Assembly (NCBI GenBank): GCA_009664345.1
Contig: CP043547.1
Span: 434,001-498,000, forward strand
Length of the DNA: 64,000 bases
Source of the DNA: Planctomycetales bacterium 10988
Lineage (GTDB): Bacteria > Planctomycetota > Planctomycetia > Pirellulales > Pb10988
Direction of reading: 5' to 3'
Shown: piece by piece, positions 9,936-18,325 of the stretch
How the letters are laid out: every line of letters begins with the position of its first letter
Numbering within the stretch: position 1 is the first letter of the stretch
Made by a program: the position numbers and the translations under genes
The notes under the pieces: model-generated
Database searches by the model: none
What the model was told of the DNA's origin: nothing
The model's input: only the letters and a program-made list of their open reading frames with translations

Positions 9936-11426
9936 ATGAATTTGAGGGAAACTTTTTCGGAGTATGTGCGGGCGTGCTTCACTGGAATCTGGATCGAGTC
10001 GCATGAGCATGCCGATGCCTTGAGCGAGATGGCTGAACTTTGCCATCAAGAAGGCTGGCAGCTCGGTTCTTGGAATATCGAATCGGGGTTGAGGGTCGCT
10101 GGGCAAAGTACGGAGGAAACAAATAGCATTGATCCTCTGTGGGCGATTCGCTCGGTGAATGCGATGGCCACTCCCGAGGGGACGGCGATCTTGGTGCTGG
10201 AAAATTTTCATCGGTTTCTGCAGTCAGCGGAAATCGTACAGGCCTTGAGCAGGCAGATTCTATTGGGAAAGCAGAACCGAACGATCCTGGTGATCCTATC
10301 ACCTGTCGTTCAGCTGCCGGTGGAACTGGAAAAGATGTTTGTGGTTTTATCGCATGCTTTGCCGGGCCGCGAACAACTCAATGCGATCGCTCAAGGGATC
10401 GCTACCGAAGAAAGTGAATATCCCGAAGGCCGTGATCGTGAAAGGATTCTGGATGCCGCTTCCGGCTTAACAAGGCTCGAAGCAGAAAACGCTTTCAGCC
10501 TTTCCTTAGTACGTGAAGGTAGCATCGCTGCGAAAACCATTTGGGAACTGAAAGCACAAACTCTCAAGAAGTGCGGTGCCTTGTCTCTTTGTCGTAGTGA
10601 AGAAAACTTCGAGAGTCTCGGAGGGTTGGCGGCACTAAAAACTTTTTGTCGCAGGTCGCTCTTGCAACCGAGCCGTGCGAATCCCCATAAGCGAGCCAAG
10701 GGGGTCTTGTTGCTCGGGGTTCCTGGAGTTGGGAAAAGCGCTTTTTGCCGTTCCTTGGGCAAGGAAGTGGGGCGTCCAACCATTACGCTGGATGTCGGGA
10801 GCCTCTATGGATCACTCGTCGGCGAAACCGAAAGGAAAATCCGGCAAGCCCTCGCCACCATCGACGCGATGGAACCGTCGATCGTTTTGTTGGATGAAAT
10901 TGAAAAGGCCTTCAGCGGACTGGGAAATTCTGGACAAACCGATAGTGGGGTTTCTTCCCGGCTATTTGGCACTTTTTTGCAGTGGCTATCGGATCGCGAG
11001 AGCGATGTCTATGTTGTTGCTTCCTGCAATGATATCTCAAAGCTGCCGCCGGAGTTTTCGAGAAGTGAACGCTGGGACGGCTTGTTCTTTCTCGATCTGC
11101 CGGGCCGAGAAGAGAAAGGCATCATCTGGGAGCTTTATCGTTCTCAATACGAAATCGATCCCGACCAGCAGCTGCCAAGCGATGAGCTTTTCACCGGAGC
11201 CGAGATCAAATCGACTTGCCGACTGGCGGCTTTGCTTGATTTGCCACTTTCGCAGGCCGTGCAAAATGTCGTACCGGTAGCGGTCACGGCCTCGGAATCC
11301 ATCGAACGATTACGCAACTGGGCCAGCGGCCGCTGCCTCGATGCCAGTCAACCAGGGATCTATCACTGCCCTCAGAATGAAGGGGACGCCCGGACTTGCG
11401 TGCCGGGTGATCCTCCCATCAATTGA
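9936..11426 (+). CDS. AAA ATPase (Ycf46-like)
   Basis: A 496-residue protein read from ATG 9936, with GGAAAGGA upstream (an in-frame ATG at 9921 is the alternative). The N-terminal ~220 residues form a degenerate ATPase-like domain. The C-terminal AAA domain has Walker A GVPGVGKS (~261-268), Walker B IVLLDEIEKA (~316-325), sensor-1 Asn in VVASCND and an arginine-finger region RSERWD. This two-part layout is typical of the Ycf46 family found with DUF1257 and DUF2997. It probably remodels a protein or nucleic-acid partner encoded in the same cassette. Substrate unknown. Confidence 0.85.
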   Translation: MNLRETFSEYVRACFTGIWIESHEHADALSEMAELCHQEGWQLGSWNIESGLRVAGQSTEETNSIDPLWAIRSVNAMATPEGTAILVLENFHRFLQSAEIVQALSRQILLGKQNRTILVILSPVVQLPVELEKMFVVLSHALPGREQLNAIAQGIATEESEYPEGRDRERILDAASGLTRLEAENAFSLSLVREGSIAAKTIWELKAQTLKKCGALSLCRSEENFESLGGLAALKTFCRRSLLQPSRANPHKRAKGVLLLGVPGVGKSAFCRSLGKEVGRPTITLDVGSLYGSLVGETERKIRQALATIDAMEPSIVLLDEIEKAFSGLGNSGQTDSGVSSRLFGTFLQWLSDRESDVYVVASCNDISKLPPEFSRSERWDGLFFLDLPGREEKGIIWELYRSQYEIDPDQQLPSDELFTGAEIKSTCRLAALLDLPLSQAVQNVVPVAVTASESIERLRNWASGRCLDASQPGIYHCPQNEGDARTCVPGDPPIN

Positions 11427-11450
11427 CTTTCAGAGTGAAAGGAGAGATCG

Positions 11451-11765
11451 ATTTTCACTCATGCTGAACTTGCCACCGTGCGAGCGGCCCTCCGATTTTG
11501 GGAGGATGAAATGATTCCTCATGGTATCGAGGCCGCCCGCAACTACTTCGACGGCGAACCCCCCAAGGGACAAACTGCCCAATCGATTGAAAAATTACGG
11601 GCGAAGTTTCAATCACAGGCAATTCGCTACGCCGTGCTTTCTGCGACTGACAGAGCTTCTTTAGAGCGGGCTCTCTATGCCACCGAAGCGGCATTATTGC
11701 AGGCAGAGCCGAACCTCAGCCGCATCGCTACTGTCCTGTTGCCGACCGAGCCGACGGCGGGCTAA
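11451..11765 (+). CDS. Small hypothetical protein, probable ATT start
   Basis: The frame is open and protein-like upstream of the first conventional start (GTG 11478). A strong AAAGGAGAG site lies at ideal spacing before ATT at 11451, giving an N-terminus IFTHAELATVRAALRFW, and there is no ribosome site before the GTG. I therefore read the start at ATT 11451 (104 aa). The product is alpha-helical and soluble; I do not recognise it. It follows the AAA ATPase by 24 bp. If the ATT start is rejected, the gene is 11478-11765. Confidence 0.6.
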   Translation: MFTHAELATVRAALRFWEDEMIPHGIEAARNYFDGEPPKGQTAQSIEKLRAKFQSQAIRYAVLSATDRASLERALYATEAALLQAEPNLSRIATVLLPTEPTAG

Positions 11766-11780
11766 CTACGGTTTTTCCCT

Positions 11781-12002
11781 TTAAAGACCCTGCATCAGCT
11801 CGGAAAGATTCACTTCCAACGCCTCGGCGATGCGTTCGATATTTCGCAAGGCAACGTTCCGCTCCCCCCGCTCGATGCCGCCGACGTACGTTCGGTCCAA
11901 CCCGCATTGCAGGGCCAAATCCTCCTGCGACCAGCCTCGCTGCCGGCGGAGTTCTCTCACGCGATGCCCGAATCGCACCAAGATATCTGCTGTGTTTGCC
12001 AT
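11781..12002 (-). CDS. XRE-family transcriptional regulator
   Basis: A 73-residue single-domain protein made almost entirely of a Cro/C1-type helix-turn-helix: [20 protein letters not shown], then [16 protein letters not shown]. It lies on the opposite strand, converging on the cassette at 8665-11765 and diverging from the gene at 12156, so it may repress leftward and rightward promoters of the element in phage style. No operator was identified with certainty. Confidence 0.88.
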   Translation of the reverse strand: MANTADILVRFGHRVRELRRQRGWSQEDLALQCGLDRTYVGGIERGERNVALRNIERIAEALEVNLSELMQGL

Positions 12003-12155
12003 CCCCGAATCGTGGATAATGGATGACTATCAGTCTACGGACTATAAGTATCATTTTATTTCTGCATTGTTTAGAATGAGGAGGGCTTGCTTAGCTGAAG
12101 GAAGTCATGAATCTCACAAGTACCTTTATCGCTAGGAAGAAAAGGAGACAGCGAA

Positions 12156-12602
12156 ATGTCTGAGGATGAAAGCGTTCCCTGGTATAAACATTGGGGAAAT
12201 TGGGTGTTTTTCCCGGCCGTTGGGTTCCTGATTTATTGTCTGTGGTGGAATATGACCCTCAAAAATGCGGAGCTTCGGATCGTTGGGCAGAATGATCCCG
12301 GGATATTTCAGAGCACGCTCACGATCCACGTCTGGCATCAAAACACGTACCCCCTTGAGAAGGCTCAAATCAAGCTGATGGCACAAGGGGAGACGATCGC
12401 CGGAGAGACTGAGGGTCGGGAGCACTTCTTCGAGCATTGGAAACCCAATGGCGTGAACGCCAAAGAGTTTCAATTCCCGCTCACGGAATACGATCCACAA
12501 AAGCCCATCTACGTGTACTGTCGGCTGGATGCCGCGAATGCGAGACCCGCCGTGCTTCGCTATATCTGGAGGAACCATCGATGGGAACAACCTGAAGATT
12601 AA
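12156..12602 (+). CDS. Single-pass membrane hypothetical protein
   Basis: A 148-residue protein with a good AGGAGA ribosome site. One N-terminal transmembrane helix (about residues 15-32, NWVFFPAVGFLIYCLWW) is followed by an exported or periplasmic beta-rich domain without recognisable motifs. The family is not known to me. It is closed by a strong terminator at 12644-12680, so it forms a monocistronic unit. Confidence 0.6.
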   Translation: MSEDESVPWYKHWGNWVFFPAVGFLIYCLWWNMTLKNAELRIVGQNDPGIFQSTLTIHVWHQNTYPLEKAQIKLMAQGETIAGETEGREHFFEHWKPNGVNAKEFQFPLTEYDPQKPIYVYCRLDAANARPAVLRYIWRNHRWEQPED

Positions 12603-12643
12603 ACAACGACGACCGTAAGACGATGACCGTAACGTGTTCACGC

Positions 12644-12680
12644 CGGGTCTCCTTCGCTACCGAGGGAGGCCCGTTTTTTT
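12644..12680 (+). terminator. Intrinsic terminator
   Basis: A 12-bp stem (12644-12655 CGGGTCTCCTTC with 12662-12673) is followed by seven T residues. Confidence 0.85.
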
Positions 12681-12721
12681 ATGCGCCGATCCAATTTTCT
12701 AGGCGTTTTAGGAGAAAAACA

Positions 12722-13672
12722 ATGACAACGATTACTGAAACCTCGACGTCGACGACCGTGCAGAATCAAGTGGCATCGACCCGGCTTCGCGCCACGATGG
12801 CTGCGGCGCGATTGAGTTTTACCTGGTTGGGAGTGAGGAAATCGCTCAATGCCCAGCAGAAAAACCAAGCGGCGGACTCATTCGGTGCGGAAGGGAGGTT
12901 CCTTTCCGCAGGGAAGAAGGTGATCGATACCACCCATCCCGCCTACAAAGCGGTCACCGCGATCCGTAGTCAGGCCCTCAGCTATTGGAAGGGGATGAGC
13001 CTCCCCTTTCCCGAGGTCGGGATTCGGCTGATCCGCCAGGATACGCTCGGCGAGTTCGATGCCCGCATCGCCGGTTTTCGCGAGCAGCTCGAAGGGGCGG
13101 TGCTGGAGCTGGACCATCATTACGACGAGCTGCGGCAGCAAGCCCGTGAGCGATTGGGCGATCTGTTTGACCCCCGCGATTATCCGCCGACGCTGCTCGG
13201 CATGTTTGGGATCGAGCATGACTATCCGTCGATCGAACCGCCGAATTATTTGCGGCAGCTCAATCCGGAACTTTACCAGCAAGAGTGCCAACGGGTGCAG
13301 GCCCGCTTCGAAGAGGCCGTGCAACTTGCCGAACAGGCTTTTACCGAGGAATTGACGAAGTTGATCGAGCATCTCCACGAGCGATTGAGTGGTGAGACCG
13401 ATGGCAATCCCAAGATCTTTCGCGATTCGGCGATCACCAATCTGACCGAGTTCTTCGAACGCTTTCGCACGCTCAACATCCGTTCCAACGCTCAGCTCGA
13501 CGAGTTGGTCAGCCAGGCCAGGGGGATCATGCAAGGCGTTCAGCCGCAATATCTACGGGATAGCGGGGTCCTCCGTGAGCAGATCGCGACGCAGCTCTCC
13601 GCCGTGCAGACTTCGCTCGATGATCTTTTAATTGACCGTCCTCGCCGCAACATTCTTCGCAAACCACGCTAA
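12722..13672 (+). CDS. DUF3150-like phage/element protein
   Basis: A 316-residue protein starting at ATG 12722 (TTAGGAG upstream); the longer frame from 12623 runs through the terminator and is rejected. It contains WLGVRKSLNAQQKNQAADSFGAEG, a long central coiled-coil-forming segment and a conserved DPRDYP patch. I associate this layout with DUF3150-type proteins of phages and mobile elements, but that rests on memory of the family. Enzymatic motifs are absent. It probably belongs to the core of the integrated element together with the following small genes. Confidence 0.6.
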   Translation: MTTITETSTSTTVQNQVASTRLRATMAAARLSFTWLGVRKSLNAQQKNQAADSFGAEGRFLSAGKKVIDTTHPAYKAVTAIRSQALSYWKGMSLPFPEVGIRLIRQDTLGEFDARIAGFREQLEGAVLELDHHYDELRQQARERLGDLFDPRDYPPTLLGMFGIEHDYPSIEPPNYLRQLNPELYQQECQRVQARFEEAVQLAEQAFTEELTKLIEHLHERLSGETDGNPKIFRDSAITNLTEFFERFRTLNIRSNAQLDELVSQARGIMQGVQPQYLRDSGVLREQIATQLSAVQTSLDDLLIDRPRRNILRKPR

Positions 13673-13687
13673 AACCAGGGAAAAACG

Positions 13688-13930
13688 ATGGAACTCTTGA
13701 TTCAACCAACGGGGACGGTTCGCTGTCTCTATGACGAAACGCTGCCGCTACGCGAGCTCGGGAGCGTCTCGATCCGTCGAGGCTCACACGTCGAACCCGA
13801 TGCCGACGGCCGTTGGAGCGCGGACCTCTCCCCGGTTGATGGTCCGCTTCTTGGCCCGTTCACCACTCGTTCGGAAGCCCTGGCGGCAGAAGTCCAGTGG
13901 CTTCAGCAGCACTGGCTCTTTCCTCAGTAA
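13688..13930 (+). CDS. Small hypothetical protein
   Basis: An 80-residue acidic protein with AGGGAAA before the ATG, 15 bp after the DUF3150-like gene and likely co-transcribed. It has beta-strand character with a C-terminal helix (TRSEALAAEVQWLQQHW). No recognised domain; probably an element-encoded accessory protein. Downstream are two A/T near-palindromes (13932-13946, 13956-13970) of a motif that recurs in the window. Confidence 0.55.
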   Translation: MELLIQPTGTVRCLYDETLPLRELGSVSIRRGSHVEPDADGRWSADLSPVDGPLLGPFTTRSEALAAEVQWLQQHWLFPQ

Positions 13931-13981
13931 TAAAAAACACTTTTTAGATTGAAAACAAAAACCACTTTTAGAAAGGTACGC

Positions 13982-14380
13982 ATGTCATCCTCCACCGAGC
14001 CCTCGCATGCTCAGGCCGTGAGCCATCAAGTCACCGCCTTCATCGAAGGATTAAAAGAAGCGATTGTCGTCTCGATGGCCGCTGCCGCTGAAGGGATTCG
14101 CCTCGAAAGCGAAGTCGCTCGCGTCATGCAGCGGATGGGTGCCTATCACGCGGTGCTGGAAGGAATCGAATCTCAGAAGCAAGCCCTCCGCGACTTATTG
14201 AAGCAAAACCGTAGTGCTGCGGAAAAGGAAAGCTTGCGGTTTCAACTCAAACTCCTCGATCAGCAAACCATCGCCGTGCTCACCCGTTCCGGTCTACCTG
14301 CTGAAGTCGCCAAGCAAACGGTAGCCAAACAGCTTTCCGAACCTGCCCGCGATGCCAAAGGGCGTATCGCAAAAAACTAG
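13982..14380 (+). CDS. Helical hypothetical protein
   Basis: A 132-residue protein from ATG 13982 (AGAAAGG upstream; the extra residues from 13949 lie over the A/T repeats and are rejected). It is almost entirely alpha-helical with a heptad-like central region and a Lys/Arg-rich tail. No domain recognised. Followed by the terminator at 14413-14436. Confidence 0.55.
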   Translation: MSSSTEPSHAQAVSHQVTAFIEGLKEAIVVSMAAAAEGIRLESEVARVMQRMGAYHAVLEGIESQKQALRDLLKQNRSAAEKESLRFQLKLLDQQTIAVLTRSGLPAEVAKQTVAKQLSEPARDAKGRIAKN

Positions 14381-14412
14381 CACCAACAACGATCTCAAAA
14401 CCGAATCCCAAG

Positions 14413-14436
14413 AAAAGCCCGCTCGCCGGGCTTTTT
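14413..14436 (+). terminator. Intrinsic terminator
   Basis: A 9-bp stem (14413-14421 AAAAGCCCG with 14427-14435) runs directly into T residues. It closes the small-gene cluster 12722-14380. Confidence 0.85.
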
Positions 14437-14460
14437 CTATTTTCTCAGGAGAAAAACATC

Positions 14461-14673
14461 ATGACTCAACGTGAACTCGATCAAGTCATCGCCACCCAAA
14501 CCGGTAAACCGCTGGGAGAAATCCAGCGAATCGGATTTAGTTTGGTCGAACCGTTTTATGTTTCGTCGATCACCGAGGACCCTGACGACCCGCCGGATGT
14601 TCTTGACTGGGATGATCCCGATCACCTTGTGCCCACCGCCACCATCTCCTCTCTCGACACTTTTCAGGACTAA
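14461..14673 (+). CDS. Small acidic hypothetical protein
   Basis: A 70-residue protein with CAGGAGAA upstream of the ATG. The C-terminal half is strongly acidic (EDPDDPPDVLDWDDPDH). It could be a DNA mimic or partner-binding protein, but that is only suggested by composition. It is followed after 7 bp by the membrane gene at 14681. Confidence 0.5.
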   Translation: MTQRELDQVIATQTGKPLGEIQRIGFSLVEPFYVSSITEDPDDPPDVLDWDDPDHLVPTATISSLDTFQD

Positions 14674-14680
14674 CAGATTC

Positions 14681-14947
14681 ATGAAAAAACGATCGGAATC
14701 TTTTTTCTCACTGCCAGACTATCGGACCGCAGCGACCTATCGAAATTCGATTGACCAGAGCCTGGGCTTTTTCGCGATCGTCTGCTTTCTCAGTTCCATC
14801 TTTATCGGCCCCGGCATGATCCTCGTGTGGCTGCTTACGGCTTACGTCCTCACCGGAGGCGCCCTCTTCGAGGGTTGGCTGCCAGCCTCGACTAAGGGTT
14901 TCAAACCAAATTCCAACTGCTCTTGCAAACCAAGGAGACATCGTTGA
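14681..14947 (+). CDS. Small two-helix membrane protein
   Basis: An 88-residue protein from ATG 14681. One long or two short hydrophobic helices (about residues 28-60, FFAIVCFLSSIFIGPGMI then LVWLLTAYVLTGG) are flanked by a basic N-terminus and a Lys/Arg-rich tail. No family recognised. Its stop overlaps the start of the clamp-like gene (TTGA at 14944-14947), which shows coupling. The longer frame from 14471 is a shadow. Confidence 0.5.
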   Translation: MKKRSESFFSLPDYRTAATYRNSIDQSLGFFAIVCFLSSIFIGPGMILVWLLTAYVLTGGALFEGWLPASTKGFKPNSNCSCKPRRHR

Positions 14948-16080
14948 TCACCCTCACTCGAAAACAACTTCGCACCGCTCGTTCCCTCCTACGCCGAACT
15001 CTGGGACTTCGTTCACGGAACGATCAAACACCTGTCGAAATAGCTGCCACGGCCCAAGGCACCTCGGTGCGAGCCGCGAGCCAAAAGTTTGCCTTAGAAT
15101 ATCGCCTTCCCGGCAATCCGGAAATGGAGACCATTGTTCTTCCTTATGCGACGCTTGTGGAGTGTGAAGGGACCCGGCAAGACCCCGTTCGGGTCCACAC
15201 TGCCAAGGATCAGGTCGTGCTGCAATGGGAAGAAAAAGGGTTTCCTCAATGCATTTGGACGGATGTAAAGAGTGCTTCTAATTTTCCAGCACGGCCCGAG
15301 GAGATGCAGGAAAATCCCTCTTCTCTGTTGACCATTCTGGCGGAAGCGGTGGCGATTACCTCAAAAGAGTCAAGCCGATTCGCACTCGATTGCTGCCGGC
15401 TGCGTGGCTCTGATGGTCAGCTCGCAGCGACCGATGGCCGTCAGGCGTTGGTGCAAGCGGGATTTGACTTTCCCTGGGAAGAAGGATTGTTGATCCCCGC
15501 CTGTCCAGGGTTTACAGCGAAAGAATTCTTGAACGAGAAGCCCGTCCGCATGGGGAAAACGGAAGACTGGGTCGCGATTCAATCCGGCCCTTGCACGATC
15601 TGGAGTCGCATAGACCAGCAGCGGCGTTTCCCGGAAATTGATCGAATTACCCCGAAAGAATCGGAGGCGAGCACCACACTCACTCTCACCGACCACGATG
15701 CGAGTTTCCTGCATTCTGCACTCTCACGACTCCCAGGCAAGGAGGAATACAACGCACCAATCACTTTGGACCTCAGCGAGACCCCCATCATTCGAGCAAA
15801 GTCCGCAAACCATCCGACGACCGAACTTCTTCTCTGTCAATCGACTTGCATTGGTGAGAAGCTGAGGTGCTGCACCAACCGTCTCTACCTTGCGCGTGCG
15901 ATAGAACTCGGCTTTCTTAGTTTTCGCTTGAAAGACGCGAACTCGCCCATCCTCTGTCATAAAAATTCTAAAACCTACTTTTGGGCACCCCTGGATCAAA
16001 GCGGAGTCCTTCCCCCAGAAGAAAACTCTCTACAAATCGAATCCGCTCCACCGAAGCTGGCTGCAACGAACGCCGCCTAA
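14944..16080 (+). CDS. Possible DNA sliding-clamp-like protein
   Basis: A 378-residue protein starting with TTG 14944 behind AAGGAG. The segment RFALDCCRLRGSDGQLAATDGRQ is close to the conserved clamp strand of DnaN (x-GV-x-L-x-ATDGHRL-type), followed by LLIPACPGF and a beta-rich second half ending with CTNRLYLARAIELGF. The length is near that of bacterial beta clamps (~370). I infer an element-encoded DnaN paralogue that could recruit polymerase or nuclease to element DNA. Sequence divergence is large, so a different beta-rich fold is possible. Confidence 0.5.
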   Translation: MITLTRKQLRTARSLLRRTLGLRSRNDQTPVEIAATAQGTSVRAASQKFALEYRLPGNPEMETIVLPYATLVECEGTRQDPVRVHTAKDQVVLQWEEKGFPQCIWTDVKSASNFPARPEEMQENPSSLLTILAEAVAITSKESSRFALDCCRLRGSDGQLAATDGRQALVQAGFDFPWEEGLLIPACPGFTAKEFLNEKPVRMGKTEDWVAIQSGPCTIWSRIDQQRRFPEIDRITPKESEASTTLTLTDHDASFLHSALSRLPGKEEYNAPITLDLSETPIIRAKSANHPTTELLLCQSTCIGEKLRCCTNRLYLARAIELGFLSFRLKDANSPILCHKNSKTYFWAPLDQSGVLPPEENSLQIESAPPKLAATNAA

Positions 16081-16138
16081 CGGCGTCAGAATAGAGTGTC
16101 TCTAACTCGACCTCACCAATGAAGTAAACCACATCTCT

Positions 16139-16184
16139 CTCCCTCTCGTCCGGCTCCCCGGCCGGGCGAGGGGGAGATTTTTTT
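16139..16184 (+). terminator. Intrinsic terminator, probable end of element gene block
   Basis: A 15-bp stem (16139-16153 with 16162-16176, two G-U pairs) is followed by a run of seven T residues. Base composition becomes more A+T-rich after this point. Confidence 0.85.
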
Positions 16185-16480
16185 AGCTCTTGGAAGGTTC
16201 TCTCTTCGGATGGTTAGCGGAGAAAATTTCATGGATTCCACGATGGATGCGATTGCTTTTTTCAATAAATCCAAGCTACAACATGGTTGAATTTATAGCG
16301 GAATAGTTTCGCGGACGGATTACTTGACGTAGGACTTTGACGACATGCGGGGACGGAATATGTTCAAAAGACTAGCAAAAATCCCATATGCAAGCTTGAC
16401 AAACACACCGTTTATCAAGAATAATACGCCAGTTACCCTGTGAGATTATATAGACTTCTAGATACTTGTTATGCCGCAAC
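16185..16480. other. Intergenic, possible right boundary of the G+C-rich block
   Basis: No gene was seen. It separates the element-like block from the membrane gene at 16481. Confidence 0.35.
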
Positions 16481-17167
16481 ATGGACGCCACATCTCCACA
16501 CTCAAACTGGAAGTTCACTGCGTTAGCAATCCTGCTACTTCTCGTTACCGTCGCCATTTTCTTTGGCGGCGTGTATTGGAGTATCTCATCTGCGTGGTCG
16601 GCATTCTCCGAACTCGACAAGACGGTCGCTGTTGCGATCGTAACTGCGTCGGCAACGATCGTAGGCTCAACACTTGCCGTTGTTATTGGTCGCTATCTCG
16701 AACACAAGAAGGAAGGTGACGCCCTTCACCGCGACAAAAAAATTGCGATGTATGATGAGTTCCTCGTTCAATTGTTCAAGCTCTTCGCGAACGAAGATGA
16801 AAACACAACGGATGAAGAGGAACAAGAACGAGACATGGTGGCATATCTTCGCGAAAGCCAACGGAAGTTCCTTTTGTGGTCTGGCCCAAAGGTTATCCGT
16901 GAATACTCAGAATGGCAAAAGAACCTAAAGTCCGGTCAACTAAATGCCACCACGATCTTTCAAATGGAAACTTTTTTCCTTGCCCTTCGCCGTGATTTGG
17001 GCCATAGCAATCGGGGTATCCAACGCGGCGATATGATTCACTTTATACTTCGTCATACCGATTTGTTCCTCGAAGCCGCCAAACAAAATCCAAACATTAC
17101 ATTGTCACAGCTTGCAGACCTCGAAAGCAAATTGGAGTTGAACAAGCCGGACGAAAACACCGCATAA
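16481..17167 (+). CDS. Two-TM membrane protein with cytosolic helical domain
   Basis: A 228-residue protein read from ATG 16481. Two hydrophobic helices lie near residues 12-35 (LAILLLLVTVAIFFGGVYW) and 48-70 (VAVAIVTASATIVGSTLAVV), followed by a ~155-residue charged, mostly helical cytosolic domain (YDEFLVQLFKLF ... RRDLGHSNRGIQ). This type of protein is widespread and unnamed. No strong ribosome site was seen. Function unknown. Confidence 0.65.
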   Translation: MDATSPHSNWKFTALAILLLLVTVAIFFGGVYWSISSAWSAFSELDKTVAVAIVTASATIVGSTLAVVIGRYLEHKKEGDALHRDKKIAMYDEFLVQLFKLFANEDENTTDEEEQERDMVAYLRESQRKFLLWSGPKVIREYSEWQKNLKSGQLNATTIFQMETFFLALRRDLGHSNRGIQRGDMIHFILRHTDLFLEAAKQNPNITLSQLADLESKLELNKPDENTA

Positions 17168-17310
17168 CCAGGTGTTGCTCCGGAGCATTCTCATCTTTCG
17201 GCTTTTCGATGTCTCCACCTTTGCTTACGCTTTGTAGTTATTCAACCTTAATCGCCTAGGGCCACGTGCTCGGCGAATTGATTGTTATCTGCTAATAGAA
17301 GGAGTATCAG

Positions 17311-18036
17311 GTGGACATTGAAACGCTCAAGAAGTATATCGACAGCATCGAGTCTGTTGCACCGCACTCTGACTTCCTTCTTGGCCTCGCGAATCCGTGT
17401 GTAAGTATCAAACTCGCCGATGGTAAGGAAATCATAGAGTCGGGTAGTCGTTTCGGCGGACACCCATTTTTGCCCACCGACTTCCAATGGCCGACTCACG
17501 AAGTCGGTGAATACCGATTCCTTGGACAAATCAACTTCGCTGAAATTGTCAATCGACCTGCATCATTACCCGATTCTGGATTGTTGGCAATCTTTTACGC
17601 CTTCGACGAAGACGGGGAGGTCTTCTGGGGTGATGATGGGTACGTTCTCGGATTCTACTGGCCAGATTTTGATGGACACTCCATTTTCGATTCGCCAACC
17701 GAGGAGGTTCCTGATAGCATCGCGATTGAGTTGACCGGGGGAATCGACATCCCGCGACACGAGGACTTGCGATCCGACTGGCCCTTCGATGGCGACGCAC
17801 TCTATGAATTTACCGACGCATTGGAAGGCAACAGTGAGTACTTGCTCGGTTACCCATCCTTCACGTCGCTCGCTTACAATCCTACCCCTGATGGTGATTG
17901 GATTTCGCTGCTTACGGTTCACTCACTCGATGAATTTGATTGGTGCTGGCACGATGGTGATAAACTGATGATCTTCATTGAGACGGACAGACTTGCCGAT
18001 CGAGATTTCAGCAATCTTAAAAGTGACGCAGGATAG
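17311..18036 (+). CDS. DUF1963 (YwqG-like) protein
   Basis: A 241-residue protein starting with GTG 17311 behind GAAGGAG. Characteristic DUF1963 features are SRFGGHPFLPTDFQWP near residues 47-62, GEYRFLGQINFAE, then LPDSGLLAIFYAFD, and a C-terminal half ending in HSLDEFDWCWHDGDKLMIFI. The family's role is unsettled; members often occur near polymorphic toxin or immunity genes. No toxin gene is visible beside it. Acidic and soluble. Confidence 0.8.
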   Translation: MDIETLKKYIDSIESVAPHSDFLLGLANPCVSIKLADGKEIIESGSRFGGHPFLPTDFQWPTHEVGEYRFLGQINFAEIVNRPASLPDSGLLAIFYAFDEDGEVFWGDDGYVLGFYWPDFDGHSIFDSPTEEVPDSIAIELTGGIDIPRHEDLRSDWPFDGDALYEFTDALEGNSEYLLGYPSFTSLAYNPTPDGDWISLLTVHSLDEFDWCWHDGDKLMIFIETDRLADRDFSNLKSDAG

Positions 18037-18325
18037 GCACAAAAGAATCGCATCTATCTGTGCCGTCGATCCGGTCGGATTGGTGTGGAGCATCAATGCT
18101 ACGGTCCGGTGATGTTGGCCATTGTGCAACGGGATCATGTAGTGATGGAACTGCCGACTTCCAACTACCCGTCGCCTCTGGAGACAGACTTTTCCGATGA
18201 TTTCGTGAGGATGGAACTCTGTGACGCCGCGATCGACCTCGATCGTTTCTCTGTCGTCGGACTGATTCTTCGGGGCTTGGACCATTCGTTTCTCCAAGAG
18301 CATTGAAGAGCAATCCCTCGAAGAC

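Noticed and set aside
12623-12721. Upstream extension of the DUF3150-like gene
   Set aside because: It runs through the intrinsic terminator at 12644-12680 and lacks a ribosome site; the ATG at 12722 has a strong one.
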